Assembly: GCF_025725685.1 (NCBI RefSeq)
Contig: NZ_CP107008.1
Span: forward strand, 2,108,001 to 2,172,000
DNA from: Halomonas sp. M4R1S46
GTDB lineage: Bacteria; Pseudomonadota; Gammaproteobacteria; Pseudomonadales; Halomonadaceae
Length of the DNA stretch: 64,000 nucleotides
Direction of reading: 5' to 3'
Part shown: one piece after another, positions 25,686-34,070 of the stretch
Position numbering within the stretch: position 1 is the first letter of the stretch
Layout of the letters: every line of letters starts with the position of its first letter
Translations under genes and position numbers: made by a program
The notes under the pieces: model-generated
Told to the model about the DNA's origin: nothing
The model's database searches: none
Seen by the model: the letters and a program-made list of their open reading frames with translations, nothing else

Positions 25686-26840
25686 CTATAGCGCCCCGAT
25701 ATCGTCAGCCGAAGTGACGACGTCGCCCGGCAAGGTGAGGGATGGCAACAACAGCGAGATCACATTGTTCCAGCGAGCCACCGGTGCCGACGTCACGTAG
25801 ACGACATCCTGGGGCTGGAGGGGAAACCGGGTGCCCAGCATCAGGCGAGTGGCATCGCTGATATCGAGTTGATACACGGTGGCCAGGGTCTCGCTTTCGG
25901 CGGGCTCCCCACGTACCACGAAGATGCCGGAGGGCTCGGCGAGCCGCTCGTTGACCCCACCCGCTCGCGCCAGGGCATCGGTGAGGGTGATACGCTCATT
26001 ACCCAGGGCAATGGCACCAGGCTTAAGCACCTGCCCCAGCACCACCACGTTCTGGTTCTCGGAAGTCGGGATATGCAAGATATCGCCGTCACGGAGAAGC
26101 CGGTTCTGCGTCAGGTCTCCGCCCCTCAATAGATTGAACAGAGATAGGCGCTCCTCACGACCTTGACGAGTGAGCAGCACGTTATGCCAATTGGCATTGG
26201 GCAGCGCGCCGCCCACTTCGCTGATGGCGTCCAGGATGGTCAAGGGCTCGATATCGATGGGCACCATCCCGGGGGCCTGGACCGCCCCGCTCACATAGAC
26301 TTTCTGGGAGCGGAAAGCGGCGACACCCACTTCAATCTGAGGGTCCGTGAGCACCGAAGAAAGGCGGCTTGTGAGCAGCCTGCGAACCTCTTCGAGGGTC
26401 TTGCCTGCCACATTGAGCCGTCCCACATAGGGATAGAACATGGTACCGTCAGGCCGGACCCGGTTGCCGGTTTCAGCGGGATCCCGCTCTGCGCCCGCCG
26501 GAATGGTCAGCTCGGGATGGTCGTAGACGATGATGCTGAGGACATCTCCAGGACCGATGCGGTATTCATATCCCTCCACGGCCGCATTCAAGTCAGGCGG
26601 CGTGGCTTTGGCCATCATGACCTGTTGTATTTCATCGGACATCGTCCTGACGAGATCCGGCGTGATAGGACGCACCACGACGCGCTCATCCAACGAGGCC
26701 CCGGCCTCATCGGGGTCGAGGTGCCCACCGGGGGCGATGGCGCAGCCTGCCGTTACCAGCATCATCAAGATCAGGGGGAGCAACGCCAGGAGCCTGGGGC
26801 GTACATAACCTTGTCTACGAACTTCCACATGCGCAACCAT
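25686..26840 (-). CDS. wza: Outer-membrane polysaccharide export lipoprotein, Wza/SLBB family
   Basis: The 384-residue lipoprotein has a signal peptide with hydrophobic core LLALLPLILMMLVTAGC and the lipobox Cys at about residue 32. The poly_export domain follows (YEYRIGPGDVLSIIVYDHPE, about 102-121). Two SLBB domains are visible, starting near VYVSGAVQAPGMVPI and VVVLGQVLKPGAIAL. It forms the outer-membrane channel for capsule or exopolysaccharide. I chose the ATG at 26840 because the signal sequence follows directly. No wzc or wzb lies next to it. The ops-like site is 28 bp upstream. Confidence 0.93.
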   Translation of the reverse strand: MVAHVEVRRQGYVRPRLLALLPLILMMLVTAGCAIAPGGHLDPDEAGASLDERVVVRPITPDLVRTMSDEIQQVMMAKATPPDLNAAVEGYEYRIGPGDVLSIIVYDHPELTIPAGAERDPAETGNRVRPDGTMFYPYVGRLNVAGKTLEEVRRLLTSRLSSVLTDPQIEVGVAAFRSQKVYVSGAVQAPGMVPIDIEPLTILDAISEVGGALPNANWHNVLLTRQGREERLSLFNLLRGGDLTQNRLLRDGDILHIPTSENQNVVVLGQVLKPGAIALGNERITLTDALARAGGVNERLAEPSGIFVVRGEPAESETLATVYQLDISDATRLMLGTRFPLQPQDVVYVTSAPVARWNNVISLLLPSLTLPGDVVTSADDIGAL

Positions 26841-26867
26841 ATCCACGCGCCTCTGGTTGGTTCCTGA

Positions 26868-26879
26868 CAGGCTACCGCC
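26868..26879 (-). promoter_or_regulatory. ops-like element (RfaH recruitment site) upstream of wza
   Basis: On the minus strand the sequence GGCGGTAGCCTG matches the ops consensus GGCGGTAGCGTG at 11 of 12 positions, including the full core GGCGGTAG. It lies 28-39 bp before the wza start codon in a 390-bp leader. In enterobacteria ops pauses RNA polymerase and loads RfaH for long surface-polysaccharide operons. The rest of the classical JUMPstart sequence is not conserved. Confidence 0.6.
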
Positions 26880-27230
26880 ACGGGAGACTTCGTCATCTGG
26901 CAGTTCCCCTGGCAAAGCCCGGTGGTACCGCCCCGCGCTCTCCGTGCCACGAAGGTACCTTCGGTCACAGAGCGCCACGGGGCGGTTAACATCAGCTTAC
27001 AAAGTTAATGAATGGAAACAGAAGGAATCTTCTCAGCTTCTGAGAATGGGATTCCCTCATTGGAAGGACATGCGTAGAAAAGTTGGTCAGTAGAAAATAT
27101 GATGAGGATTACCCACGGACTGGTTCGGCCACCACAGGGGTCAGCGTCATTCCAGGTATGAGAGCATTTGAGCCAGCAGGGCTGTTCACTCGAACGGCCA
27201 AAGGTACTACCTTCGGCCAGGCATAGGCCT
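26880..27230. other. Leader/intergenic region upstream of wza with two inverted repeats
   Basis: No gene is visible. A strong imperfect palindrome covers 27024-27055: GGAATC-TTCTCAG pairs with CTGAGAA and GATTCC around a CTT loop. A smaller one covers 27196-27218, with GGCC and AAGGTA arms, just after the ligase-like gene stop. The first could be an operator or a leader hairpin for wza; the second may be a weak terminator. I found no promoter I trust. Confidence 0.5.
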
Positions 27231-28485
27231 TCAGGAGGGTCTTGAGGGCATGAGACACCAGGGGATAATCACCCAGGTGGCAAAGACGGCTACGCCGACG
27301 GGATAGGCAAGAAAGCTGTAGGAAAGTCCAAAGACAATGAACCCGGTAGGCACCATCAGGCCCGCTGCACGAGCAGCTTCAACGCTTATGCGGGCCCTGC
27401 AGTTCTGACGCGCGAAGTACAGGAGGGGGATGGCATAGAGGATCAGCAGACCAACACCAGCAAGGATGCCGCGTCTTGACCAGGCATCAAGCAAGTCCTG
27501 GTGGGCATGCCAGAACTTAGAAAGCTTGGAGTCGGTGTCTGACGCGAGTCTCGTGTTCAAGCGTTCCATCCCTTGTGCGAAGCCATCGGCACCATGGCCC
27601 AGGACCGGACGCTCGAGGGCCAATTGCAACGCACCTTGCCATAAGGCAACGCGAATGCTGAGGGAGCTGGGTTCCTCCGGCTGGGCGACGAGATTCGACA
27701 TTTCCTCGACCGTCTTGTCGACTCTCGCCTTCACGCCAGTGGCAGGCAAGCCGTACAAAACGAGTGAGAATACTACAAGCCCGCCTACCAACCCCAGGCG
27801 AAAGCGTTGCGCCCAGTAGCGACCAAGCACATGGTGTAAGGCCCACAACATCGGCGGCACCGCGATCCATCCTCCGCGACTGCCAGCAAGCCCCGACGCG
27901 AGCAGACCACCACTTGCCCCCCATCAGCATGAGCCAGAAGAAACGACGATCGGGTAACTGACGTGCCCACAGGAGTCCTGCGAGACACAGAAAGCCCGCC
28001 AGGAGGCCCAAAGTTACCGTAGAGGATGGAGAGGATGGAGTCGAGCGGATAGAACCCTTCGGGCCTGACATCCCCCTGCAGCAAGCTCTGCCAGAGTGCG
28101 GAGAACCCCGTCAACGAGCCACCGACGGCCAATCCCCCCACCACCAGCGAGGGTCGGGGCGACAGATACGCAATAGCAGGAAGGCGGGTGCTGCCATCAA
28201 GGTGACCAGCAGTAACAGGCTACCCCTCGGCTCGACACCATGCACTGCCAGGTTGATGGCCTCGGCCAGGCCGAGGGTGAGAAAGCCTGCCATTAACCAG
28301 CGGTCCCATAGAGTAAACGGGGCGCCAGACACACGAAGCTCGCCCCGAATCCATCCATAGAGCCCACCGAGGCTCAGGCAAACCAATGGCAACGCATAGC
28401 CCCCGGGAAGCACCAGGGGAAGAGCGCCTGCCATGCCGACTCCGAGTCGGGAGAAGCGCTGGGCTGACAGCGTCAAACTGGACAT
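27231..28485 (-). pseudogene. O-antigen ligase/polymerase-like membrane protein, interrupted by three frameshifts
   Basis: Three adjacent frames together encode one Wzy/WaaL-like protein of about 415 residues. It runs from MSSLTLSAQRFSRLG (ATG 28485, preceded by GGGAGG) to WCLMPSRPS (stop 27231). Each break lies at a G run on the coding strand: six G at 28139-28134 (seven needed), three G at 28009-28007 (two needed), and six G at 27922-27917 (five needed). Joining them restores the expected continuity, for example MLMGASGGLLASGLAGSRGG. The C-terminal loop ERPVLGHGADGF and the FWHAHQDLLDAWSRRG motif are typical of ligases. It is either decayed, phase-variable, or affected by sequencing errors in homopolymers. 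Confidence 0.8.
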
Positions 28486-28519
28486 ACTCGCCTCCCGACA
28501 CGATGCCATGGCCTGACAC

Positions 28520-29854
28520 TCAGTTCAGCGAATCGCCTCGTCCCACGGCGTAATACATCAGGCCGTGCGCCTTGACGGCCTCGGGCTCGAACAGGTTGCG
28601 GCCGTCGACGATCACCGGCATGGCCAGCTGTGCCTTCAGCCAGGCGAAATCCACCGAGCGGAAGGCCTTCCACTCGGTGCAGATCACCAGGGCATCGGCG
28701 CCCTGCACCGCCTCGGCGCGGTCCTCCACCAACTCGAGATCCTGACGGTCGCCATACAGGCGCCGGCATTCGCCCATGGCCTCCGGGTCGTAGGCCTTGA
28801 CGCGGGCGCCGGCGGTCCACAGCGCCTCCATCAGGGTGCGGCTAGGCGCATCGCGCATGTCATCGGTGTTGGGCTTGAAGGCCAGCCCCCAGAGGGCGAT
28901 GGTGCGCCCCTCGAGATCGCCATCGAAGGCCCGGGCCAGCTTGCTGAAGAGCGATCCCTTCTGGCGCCGGTTGACGGCCTCTACCGCTCCCAGCAGCTCG
29001 GCCTCGTAGCCCACGTCGCCGGCGGTGCGGGCCAGGGCCTGGACGTCCTTGGGGAAGCAGGAGCCCCCGTACCCGCAGCCGGGATAGATGAACTGATAGC
29101 CGATGCGCGGGTCCGACCCGATCCCCCGTCGCACCTGCTCGATATCGGCGCCCAGGCGCTCGGCCAGGTTGGCGATCTCGTTCATGAAGCTGATCTTGGT
29201 GGCCAGCATGGCGTTGGCGGCGTACTTGGTCAGCTCCGCCGCCCGCACCTCCATGAACATCAGCTTTTCCTGAAGTCGAATATAGGGGGCGTAGCATTCC
29301 CGCATCAGCGCCTTCACCCGGTCCGAGTCGGTGCCCACGATGATGCGTGCGCCGTGGGTGAAATCCTCGATGGCCGCACCTTCCTTGAGGAACTCCGGGT
29401 TGGAGCACACCTCGAAAGCGAGCCGCTCGCCGCGCTCCGCCAGCACCCCGGCGATGGTCTCGCGAACCCGATCGGCAGTGCCCACCGGCACCGTCGACTT
29501 GTCGACCACCACCTTCGCGTCGGTCATGTGCCGGCCAATGGTCTCGGCCACCGCCAGCACGTACTGGAGATCGGCACTGCCGTCCTCGTCCGGCGGCGTG
29601 CCGACGGCGATGAACTGCAGGGTCCCGAAGGCCACCGCCGTGGCCGCATCGGTCGTGAAGCGCAGCCGCCCCTCGCCGACATTGGCCTTCACCATCTCTT
29701 CCAGGCCGGGCTCGAAGATGGGGATCTCGCCGGCCTCGAGCCGGGCGATCTTCTCCGCATCCACGTCCATGCAGAGCACCTCATGCCCCACATCGGCCAG
29801 GCAGGTCCCGGTGACCAGTCCCACGTAGCCGGTGCCGAAAATCGTGATTCTCAT
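28520..29854 (-). CDS. ugd: UDP-glucose 6-dehydrogenase
   Basis: The 444-residue enzyme oxidises UDP-glucose to UDP-glucuronate with two NAD+. The N-terminal GTGYVGLVTGTCLADVGH binds NAD. The catalytic Cys is in GCGYGGSCFPKDV (about 263-275), and the hinge Lys in TKYAANAMLATKISF is present. The C-terminal Rossmann domain includes LWGLAFKPNTDDMRDAPS. It supplies uronic acid precursors; an epimerase of the UDP-GlcA type lies about 440 bp upstream on the same strand. The ligase-like pseudogene is 34 bp downstream. Confidence 0.96.
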   Translation of the reverse strand: MRITIFGTGYVGLVTGTCLADVGHEVLCMDVDAEKIARLEAGEIPIFEPGLEEMVKANVGEGRLRFTTDAATAVAFGTLQFIAVGTPPDEDGSADLQYVLAVAETIGRHMTDAKVVVDKSTVPVGTADRVRETIAGVLAERGERLAFEVCSNPEFLKEGAAIEDFTHGARIIVGTDSDRVKALMRECYAPYIRLQEKLMFMEVRAAELTKYAANAMLATKISFMNEIANLAERLGADIEQVRRGIGSDPRIGYQFIYPGCGYGGSCFPKDVQALARTAGDVGYEAELLGAVEAVNRRQKGSLFSKLARAFDGDLEGRTIALWGLAFKPNTDDMRDAPSRTLMEALWTAGARVKAYDPEAMGECRRLYGDRQDLELVEDRAEAVQGADALVICTEWKAFRSVDFAWLKAQLAMPVIVDGRNLFEPEAVKAHGLMYYAVGRGDSLN

Positions 29855-29911
29855 GGGTGTCCTTTCCTATTATCGGTGAGGGGTAAAGGGTGAGGGGTTT
29901 GGAGTAAAGCC

Positions 29912-30271
29912 CTACCCTTGGCCCCTCTCCATTTCCAGATGCTTGACCAACCCGCCCAACTGGGCAAAGGCTTGTTCAATCGACTGTTCTAACTGGCCAT
30001 CGTCGGACACCTAGCCCAGATGCTGTACCAGTAATTACGGTGTCTCGAGCTCGTTCAGGGAGCCTCGCGCAATGCGCAGAAAACGCAGGAAGTCTGTAGA
30101 GCCATCCCGTCCGGCGCCTTCGGCAATATTTCTGGGCACCGATACTGCGGCACGTCGCATTTGACTCATCAAGCCGAATCGCTCCGCATCCGGCAAGCAA
30201 GCAGTCAGCTTGTATACGTCAACGGCCCATTGCATAGCCTGCTGCCAAGCAGGCAGACGATGATGGCTCAT
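29912..30271 (-). pseudogene. Four-helix-bundle protein (S23 / rRNA-intervening-sequence family), two in-frame stops
   Basis: From the ATG at 30271 (MSHHRLPAWQQAMQWAV) the frame shows the family hallmarks MRRAAVSVPRNIAEGAG and FLRIARGSLNELET. It then meets TAA at codon 79 and TAG at codon 87, and runs on open to a normal end at codon 120. The downstream part (LEQSIEQAFAQLGGLVKHL) still looks like the last helix, so this is a full-length gene with two nonsense changes. GAGGGGT-type repeats lie on one side (29878-29900) and their inverted form on the other (30273-30300). The rest of the 437-bp gap is empty. Confidence 0.8.
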
Positions 30272-30291
30272 CACACCTCACTCCTCGCCCC

Positions 30292-31296
30292 TCACACCCC
30301 ATAATAGCCCCGATACCACTCCACGAATCGCCGCACGCCCTCCCGCACGCCCACGCGTGGCCGGTAGCCGGAGGCCTCGAACAGCGCCTCGGTATCCGCC
30401 CAGGTACGCGGCACGTCGCCGGGCTGCATCGACTGGAAGTCACAGACGGCTTCCCGGCCGGTCGCTTGCTCCACCGCGCGCACGAAGTCCATCAGCGCCA
30501 CCGGGCTGCCATGACCGATGTTGTAGAGGGCATAGGGGGCACGGCTGGTGTCGGGCTGGTCATCCACCAAGGAGACGGCCCGCCGCTCGGGCACCACGTC
30601 GAGCATGCGCACCACACCCTCGACGATATCGTCGATATAGGTGAAGTCGCGCGACATGTCGCCGTGGTTGAACACCTGGATCGGCTCGCCGGCGAGGATC
30701 GCCCGGGTGAACTTGAACATGGCCATGTCGGGACGCCCCCAGGGCCCGTAGACCGTGAAGAAGCGCAGCCCGGTGGTCGGCAGCTCATAGAGGTGCGAAT
30801 AGGTGTGGGCCATCAGCTCGTTGGCCTTCTTGGTGGCCGCATAGAGGCTGATGGGGTGGTCGACGTGGTCCGAGGTGTCGAAGGGCACCTTGTCGTTGGC
30901 ACCATAGACCGAGCTGGACGAGGCATAGACCAGGTGCCCCACCCGGCCATGGCGACAGCCTTCCAGCACGTTGAGGTGCCCGATCAGGTTGGCATCCGCA
31001 TAGGCATGGGGGTTCTCCAGCGAGTAGCGCACCCCGGGCTGAGCGGCCAGGTGGATCACCCTGTCGAAGCCCTCCTCGGCGAAGAGGCCAGCCACCGCGT
31101 CCCGGTCGGCCAGATCGAGCCGGAGGAAGCGCACATCCCGGCATCCCGCCAGGTCGTCCAGCCGTGCCTGCTTGAGGGATACATCGTAGTAGGCGTTGAG
31201 GTTATCGACGCCGACGATCTCGTGACCCTGTCCGGAAAGGCGCTTGGCGACGGCATGGCCGATGAACCCCGCCATTCCCGTGATCAGCAGCTTCAT
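30292..31296 (-). CDS. NAD-dependent sugar-nucleotide epimerase, UDP-glucuronate 4-epimerase type
   Basis: The 334-residue extended SDR has the NAD motif ITGMAGFIGHAVAKRL and the catalytic Ser-Tyr-Lys in YASSSSVYG and SLYAATKKANE. The segment TTGLRFFTVYGPWGRPDMA and the overall length match the CapI/LspL-like UDP-GlcA 4-epimerases, which give UDP-GalA. UDP-GlcA would come from the nearby ugd. The frame is open 25 codons upstream, but the ATG at 31296 starts at the Rossmann motif. A different hexose specificity is possible. Confidence 0.88.
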   Translation of the reverse strand: MKLLITGMAGFIGHAVAKRLSGQGHEIVGVDNLNAYYDVSLKQARLDDLAGCRDVRFLRLDLADRDAVAGLFAEEGFDRVIHLAAQPGVRYSLENPHAYADANLIGHLNVLEGCRHGRVGHLVYASSSSVYGANDKVPFDTSDHVDHPISLYAATKKANELMAHTYSHLYELPTTGLRFFTVYGPWGRPDMAMFKFTRAILAGEPIQVFNHGDMSRDFTYIDDIVEGVVRMLDVVPERRAVSLVDDQPDTSRAPYALYNIGHGSPVALMDFVRAVEQATGREAVCDFQSMQPGDVPRTWADTEALFEASGYRPRVGVREGVRRFVEWYRGYYGV

Positions 31297-31469
31297 AGTG
31301 GTGGTGTCTCCTGCAGTCCCCTGCCCGCCTGACGGCGGGCTCGTTGAGCGAATTGTAACGCAGCGAGACATTCAGGCCGAGCTGTGCAGCGCCAAGCCGC
31401 TCACACCTACCCACACGGGAGCATGGTAGAATCCCGCCCATTGAACACTCCGGAAACGATCTTCGTCCC

Positions 31470-32591
31470 ATGCCCACGTCCTCTTCCGCCTCGATGCCCG
31501 ACATTACCGCCCAGGCCGATACCGCTCCCGCCAAGCGCTTCGCCTTCGTCATCGAGGATCTCTATGGCGGCGGCGCCCAGAAATCGCTGCTCTACACCGC
31601 CGACCAGCTGCGCCAGCGCGGCCACGCGGTGAAGGTCTTCACCCTGCGCGAGCGGATCGAGCATCGCTTGCCCGAGGGCCTGGACATCGAGGATCTCGCC
31701 GTCGTGACCCGCTTCACCAAGGCGACCAGCACGGTGCTGACCGAGAAGTGGCAGGCCTCGCGGATCGCCAGGGCGCTCGAGGCCTGGCAGCCGGACGTGG
31801 CGATCTCCTGCTCCTGCGACAAGATCACCCGCCACCTCGACCTGCCGAATCTCTACTTCTGGGTGAAGTCGGACGTCTCGGCCAAGTTCAGCGAGGCGAA
31901 GCAGCGCGAGCGCGCCTTCGACAAGGTCCGGCGTTTCTACCGTGGCCGCCGGGTCATCGCCGTCTCCCAGGGGGTGAAGGAGAATCTGGAGCGGGTGGTG
32001 GGGCTCCAGGCCGAGCGCATCGTGCCTATCTACAACCCCTACGAGCGTGAGCCCTTCGTGGCCATGGCCGACGAGCCGGCCCCACTGCCCGACGGCGAGT
32101 ACTTCCTGTGCGTGGCGGCCATCGAACCCCGCAAGCGTCACGACCGGCTGCTGCGCGCCTATGCCGCGAGCGGGATCCGCACGCCGCTGGCCATCATGGG
32201 CAAGGGCAAGCCCGAGCACGAAGCCGAGGTCCGCGAGTTGATCACGACCTTGGGGCTCGAGGACCGCGTCCTGTGGCTGGGCTATCACCACAACCCCTAC
32301 CCCTTCATCCGCCATGCCAAGGCCCTGGCGCTGACCTCGGATGCCGAAGGCCTGCCCCGGGTACTGATCGAGGCGTTACTGCTGCACACCCCGGTACTCA
32401 GCGTGGATTGCCCCAGTGGGCCGAAGGAGATCCTGACCCAGGAGCTCGCGGACTTCCTCGTGGCCCCGGAGAACGAAAAGGGCCTGGCCGATGCGATCGC
32501 GCGCATGGACCAGGCCCCCGTGACCATCGAGCCACGTCACTACCAGCAGTTCCTCAAGGATACCGTGCTACCGCAGTTCGAGGCACTCTAG
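31470..32591 (+). CDS. Glycosyltransferase, GT4-like (GT-B fold)
   Basis: The 373-residue retaining glycosyltransferase has the donor-loop start FVIEDLYGGGAQKSLLYTAD and a C-terminal nucleotide-sugar domain from about 205. The typical E-x7-E region is SDAEGLPRVLIEALLLHTPVLS. It is one of only two plus-strand genes in the polysaccharide region. The next gene, an LPS-kinase-like protein, starts 13 bp after it. The pair suggests LPS core assembly, with transfer of a sugar to the core followed by phosphorylation (inference). Confidence 0.88.
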   Translation: MPTSSSASMPDITAQADTAPAKRFAFVIEDLYGGGAQKSLLYTADQLRQRGHAVKVFTLRERIEHRLPEGLDIEDLAVVTRFTKATSTVLTEKWQASRIARALEAWQPDVAISCSCDKITRHLDLPNLYFWVKSDVSAKFSEAKQRERAFDKVRRFYRGRRVIAVSQGVKENLERVVGLQAERIVPIYNPYEREPFVAMADEPAPLPDGEYFLCVAAIEPRKRHDRLLRAYAASGIRTPLAIMGKGKPEHEAEVRELITTLGLEDRVLWLGYHHNPYPFIRHAKALALTSDAEGLPRVLIEALLLHTPVLSVDCPSGPKEILTQELADFLVAPENEKGLADAIARMDQAPVTIEPRHYQQFLKDTVLPQFEAL

Positions 32592-32604
32592 AGCAAACAA
32601 GACC

Positions 32605-33306
32605 ATGAAGCTGCTGGACCTCCCCTTCGACGATCGCCGCCGGCGCTACCTGGTGTTTCATCCCAGCGCCCTGCCGGGCGAGCTGCACCTGACCAGCACC
32701 ACGACCACCGCCGCCTTCGAATCCGTGGCCAGTAGCCGCTTCTACCTGAGCGAGGATGGCCATATCCTCGCCAAGGTGGTGCCCGACAAGTTCCACAAGC
32801 GCCATCGTCCGCTGGGCTGGCTGTGGCGGGACTACCTCGAGAAACGCTGCCTGCTGCAATCGGATGCCCGCAAGGAGTTCCTCAGCCTGCGTCTCCTGCA
32901 GGGCGCGGGCCTGGCCACGCCCCACTGCCATGGCTGGGGCGTCTCGCTGAACCCCTGCAACCGCAATGCCTCGCTGCTGCTGCTCGAGCACGTGGCGGAT
33001 GCCCGAATGGGCGGTGAGGTCTTCGATGCGCTTTCCGAGATCGAGCGTGAACGCTTCCTCGACCGCCTGTGCCGCGAGGTGGCCATGCTGGCCAGGGCCG
33101 GCTACGCCCATCGCGACCTGCACTACAACAACCTGCTGGTGAAGGCCGACGGCCAGCTGGTCTGGATCGACGCCCACGTGCGCCGGCTACCAACGAAAAG
33201 AGCCGACCAATGGCCGGCTCTCGAGCGTTCCTTGACGGTCAACAAGCTGCGTGGCGAACGCTACCGCGCCCAGGCGGCGTCGCGCCTGCAGTCGTTGATG
33301 AAGTAG
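32605..33306 (+). CDS. Lipopolysaccharide kinase (WaaP/KdkA/InaA-like)
   Basis: The 233-residue protein has a eukaryote-like kinase fold. HRDLHYNNLLVKADGQLVWID (about 172-192) contains the catalytic HRD and the Asn and Asp of the metal site. An N-lobe segment ILAKVVPDKFHKRHRP supplies the Lys. It probably phosphorylates Kdo or heptose in the LPS inner core, which stabilises the outer membrane by divalent cations. It is co-oriented with the glycosyltransferase 13 bp upstream. The 3' end faces the second G-tract array. Confidence 0.85.
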   Translation: MKLLDLPFDDRRRRYLVFHPSALPGELHLTSTTTTAAFESVASSRFYLSEDGHILAKVVPDKFHKRHRPLGWLWRDYLEKRCLLQSDARKEFLSLRLLQGAGLATPHCHGWGVSLNPCNRNASLLLLEHVADARMGGEVFDALSEIERERFLDRLCREVAMLARAGYAHRDLHYNNLLVKADGQLVWIDAHVRRLPTKRADQWPALERSLTVNKLRGERYRAQAASRLQSLMK

Positions 33307-33316
33307 CGAACCATAC

Positions 33317-33416
33317 GGGGTTCGGGGTTCGGGGTTCGGGGTTCGGGGTTCGGGGTTCGGGGTTCGGGGTTCGGGGTTCGGGGTTCGGGGTTCGGGGTTC
33401 GGGGTTCGGGGTTCGG
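33317..33416. repeat. G-tract heptamer tandem array 2 (GGGGTTC)14
   Basis: Fourteen perfect GGGGTTC units (33317-33414) fill the 128-bp gap between the convergent kinase gene (stop 33306) and acetyltransferase gene (stop 33435). The unit and phase equal those of array 1 at 5960, and both arrays end with the same TTCGGAG variant. As it is the only sequence between two converging genes, it may block read-through by forming a G-quadruplex. Confidence 0.95.
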
Positions 33417-33434
33417 AGGTCGAGAGATACCACC

Positions 33435-34070
33435 CTATTCCGGCTTGTCGGAACCGGTCCGCTCATCGGGCCTCACCTCACGGATGACCCTGGCCGGCAC
33501 GCCGCCGACCACCACATCGTCGCCGAAGACATCCGCCACCACCGCATTGGCGCCAACGATCACGCGATTCCCGACACGCCCCTGGCCGACGAACTTGGCG
33601 CCGGGAAAGATCGTGACGTCATCCCCGACCCGCGCCATGAACGGCTCGTGCTCCTGTGGCGCCGCCGCCAGGGTCACCTGTTGATAGAGCTGACAGCGCT
33701 CACCGATCCGGAGCCCCCTGCCGATCACGATGGAAGTGGGATGAGGCAGTCTCAGCCCCCTGCCGATGACCGTACGCGGCTCCACATGGATCCCGAAGCG
33801 GGTGGCCAGAGTGGCGAGCTGCAGCCTGACCAGGGTGTTGCGTCCGTAATGCTCCAACATCTGCACCAGGCGCAGGCGCAGCACGGCCTGGCGCTCCGGC
33901 CTGATGGACCACAAGCACTTGAAGAGCCGAAGCCAGGGCAGATGCCCCTTGCCCCCCAGCACCTCGCGGATGCCGTAGTCGACGAACCGCTGCCAGTCCA
34001 TCTCGAAGCCACGCTCCGAGCTCACAGCGCCATCACTCATGCGTATGCCGGCCTCGCCCTCACGGCTCAC
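33435..34070 (-). CDS. Serine-acetyltransferase-like hexapeptide O-acetyltransferase
   Basis: The protein has up to 211 residues with a helical N-terminus and a left-handed beta-helix made of hexapeptide repeats. The helix is visible from EPRTVIGRGLRLPHPTSIVI through IGERCQLYQQVTL to VGNRVIVGANAVVADV. GRGLRLPHP is typical of CysE/WcaB-like acetyltransferases. It probably O-acetylates a sugar of the surface glycan. The GTG at 34070 overlaps the upstream glycosyltransferase stop as GTGA, favouring coupled translation; an ATG at 34040 is the alternative start. Confidence 0.82.
   Translation of the reverse strand: MSREGEAGIRMSDGAVSSERGFEMDWQRFVDYGIREVLGGKGHLPWLRLFKCLWSIRPERQAVLRLRLVQMLEHYGRNTLVRLQLATLATRFGIHVEPRTVIGRGLRLPHPTSIVIGRGLRIGERCQLYQQVTLAAAPQEHEPFMARVGDDVTIFPGAKFVGQGRVGNRVIVGANAVVADVFGDDVVVGGVPARVIREVRPDERTGSDKPE

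Noticed and set aside
27785..28144. Separate small gene of 119 codons in the ligase-like region
   Set aside because: Only its first third continues the ligase sequence; the rest is an off-frame tail created by the frameshifts.
29912..30271. Avd component of a diversity-generating retroelement
   Set aside because: The four-helix-bundle family is related to Avd, but there is no reverse transcriptase, template repeat or variable repeat in the window.
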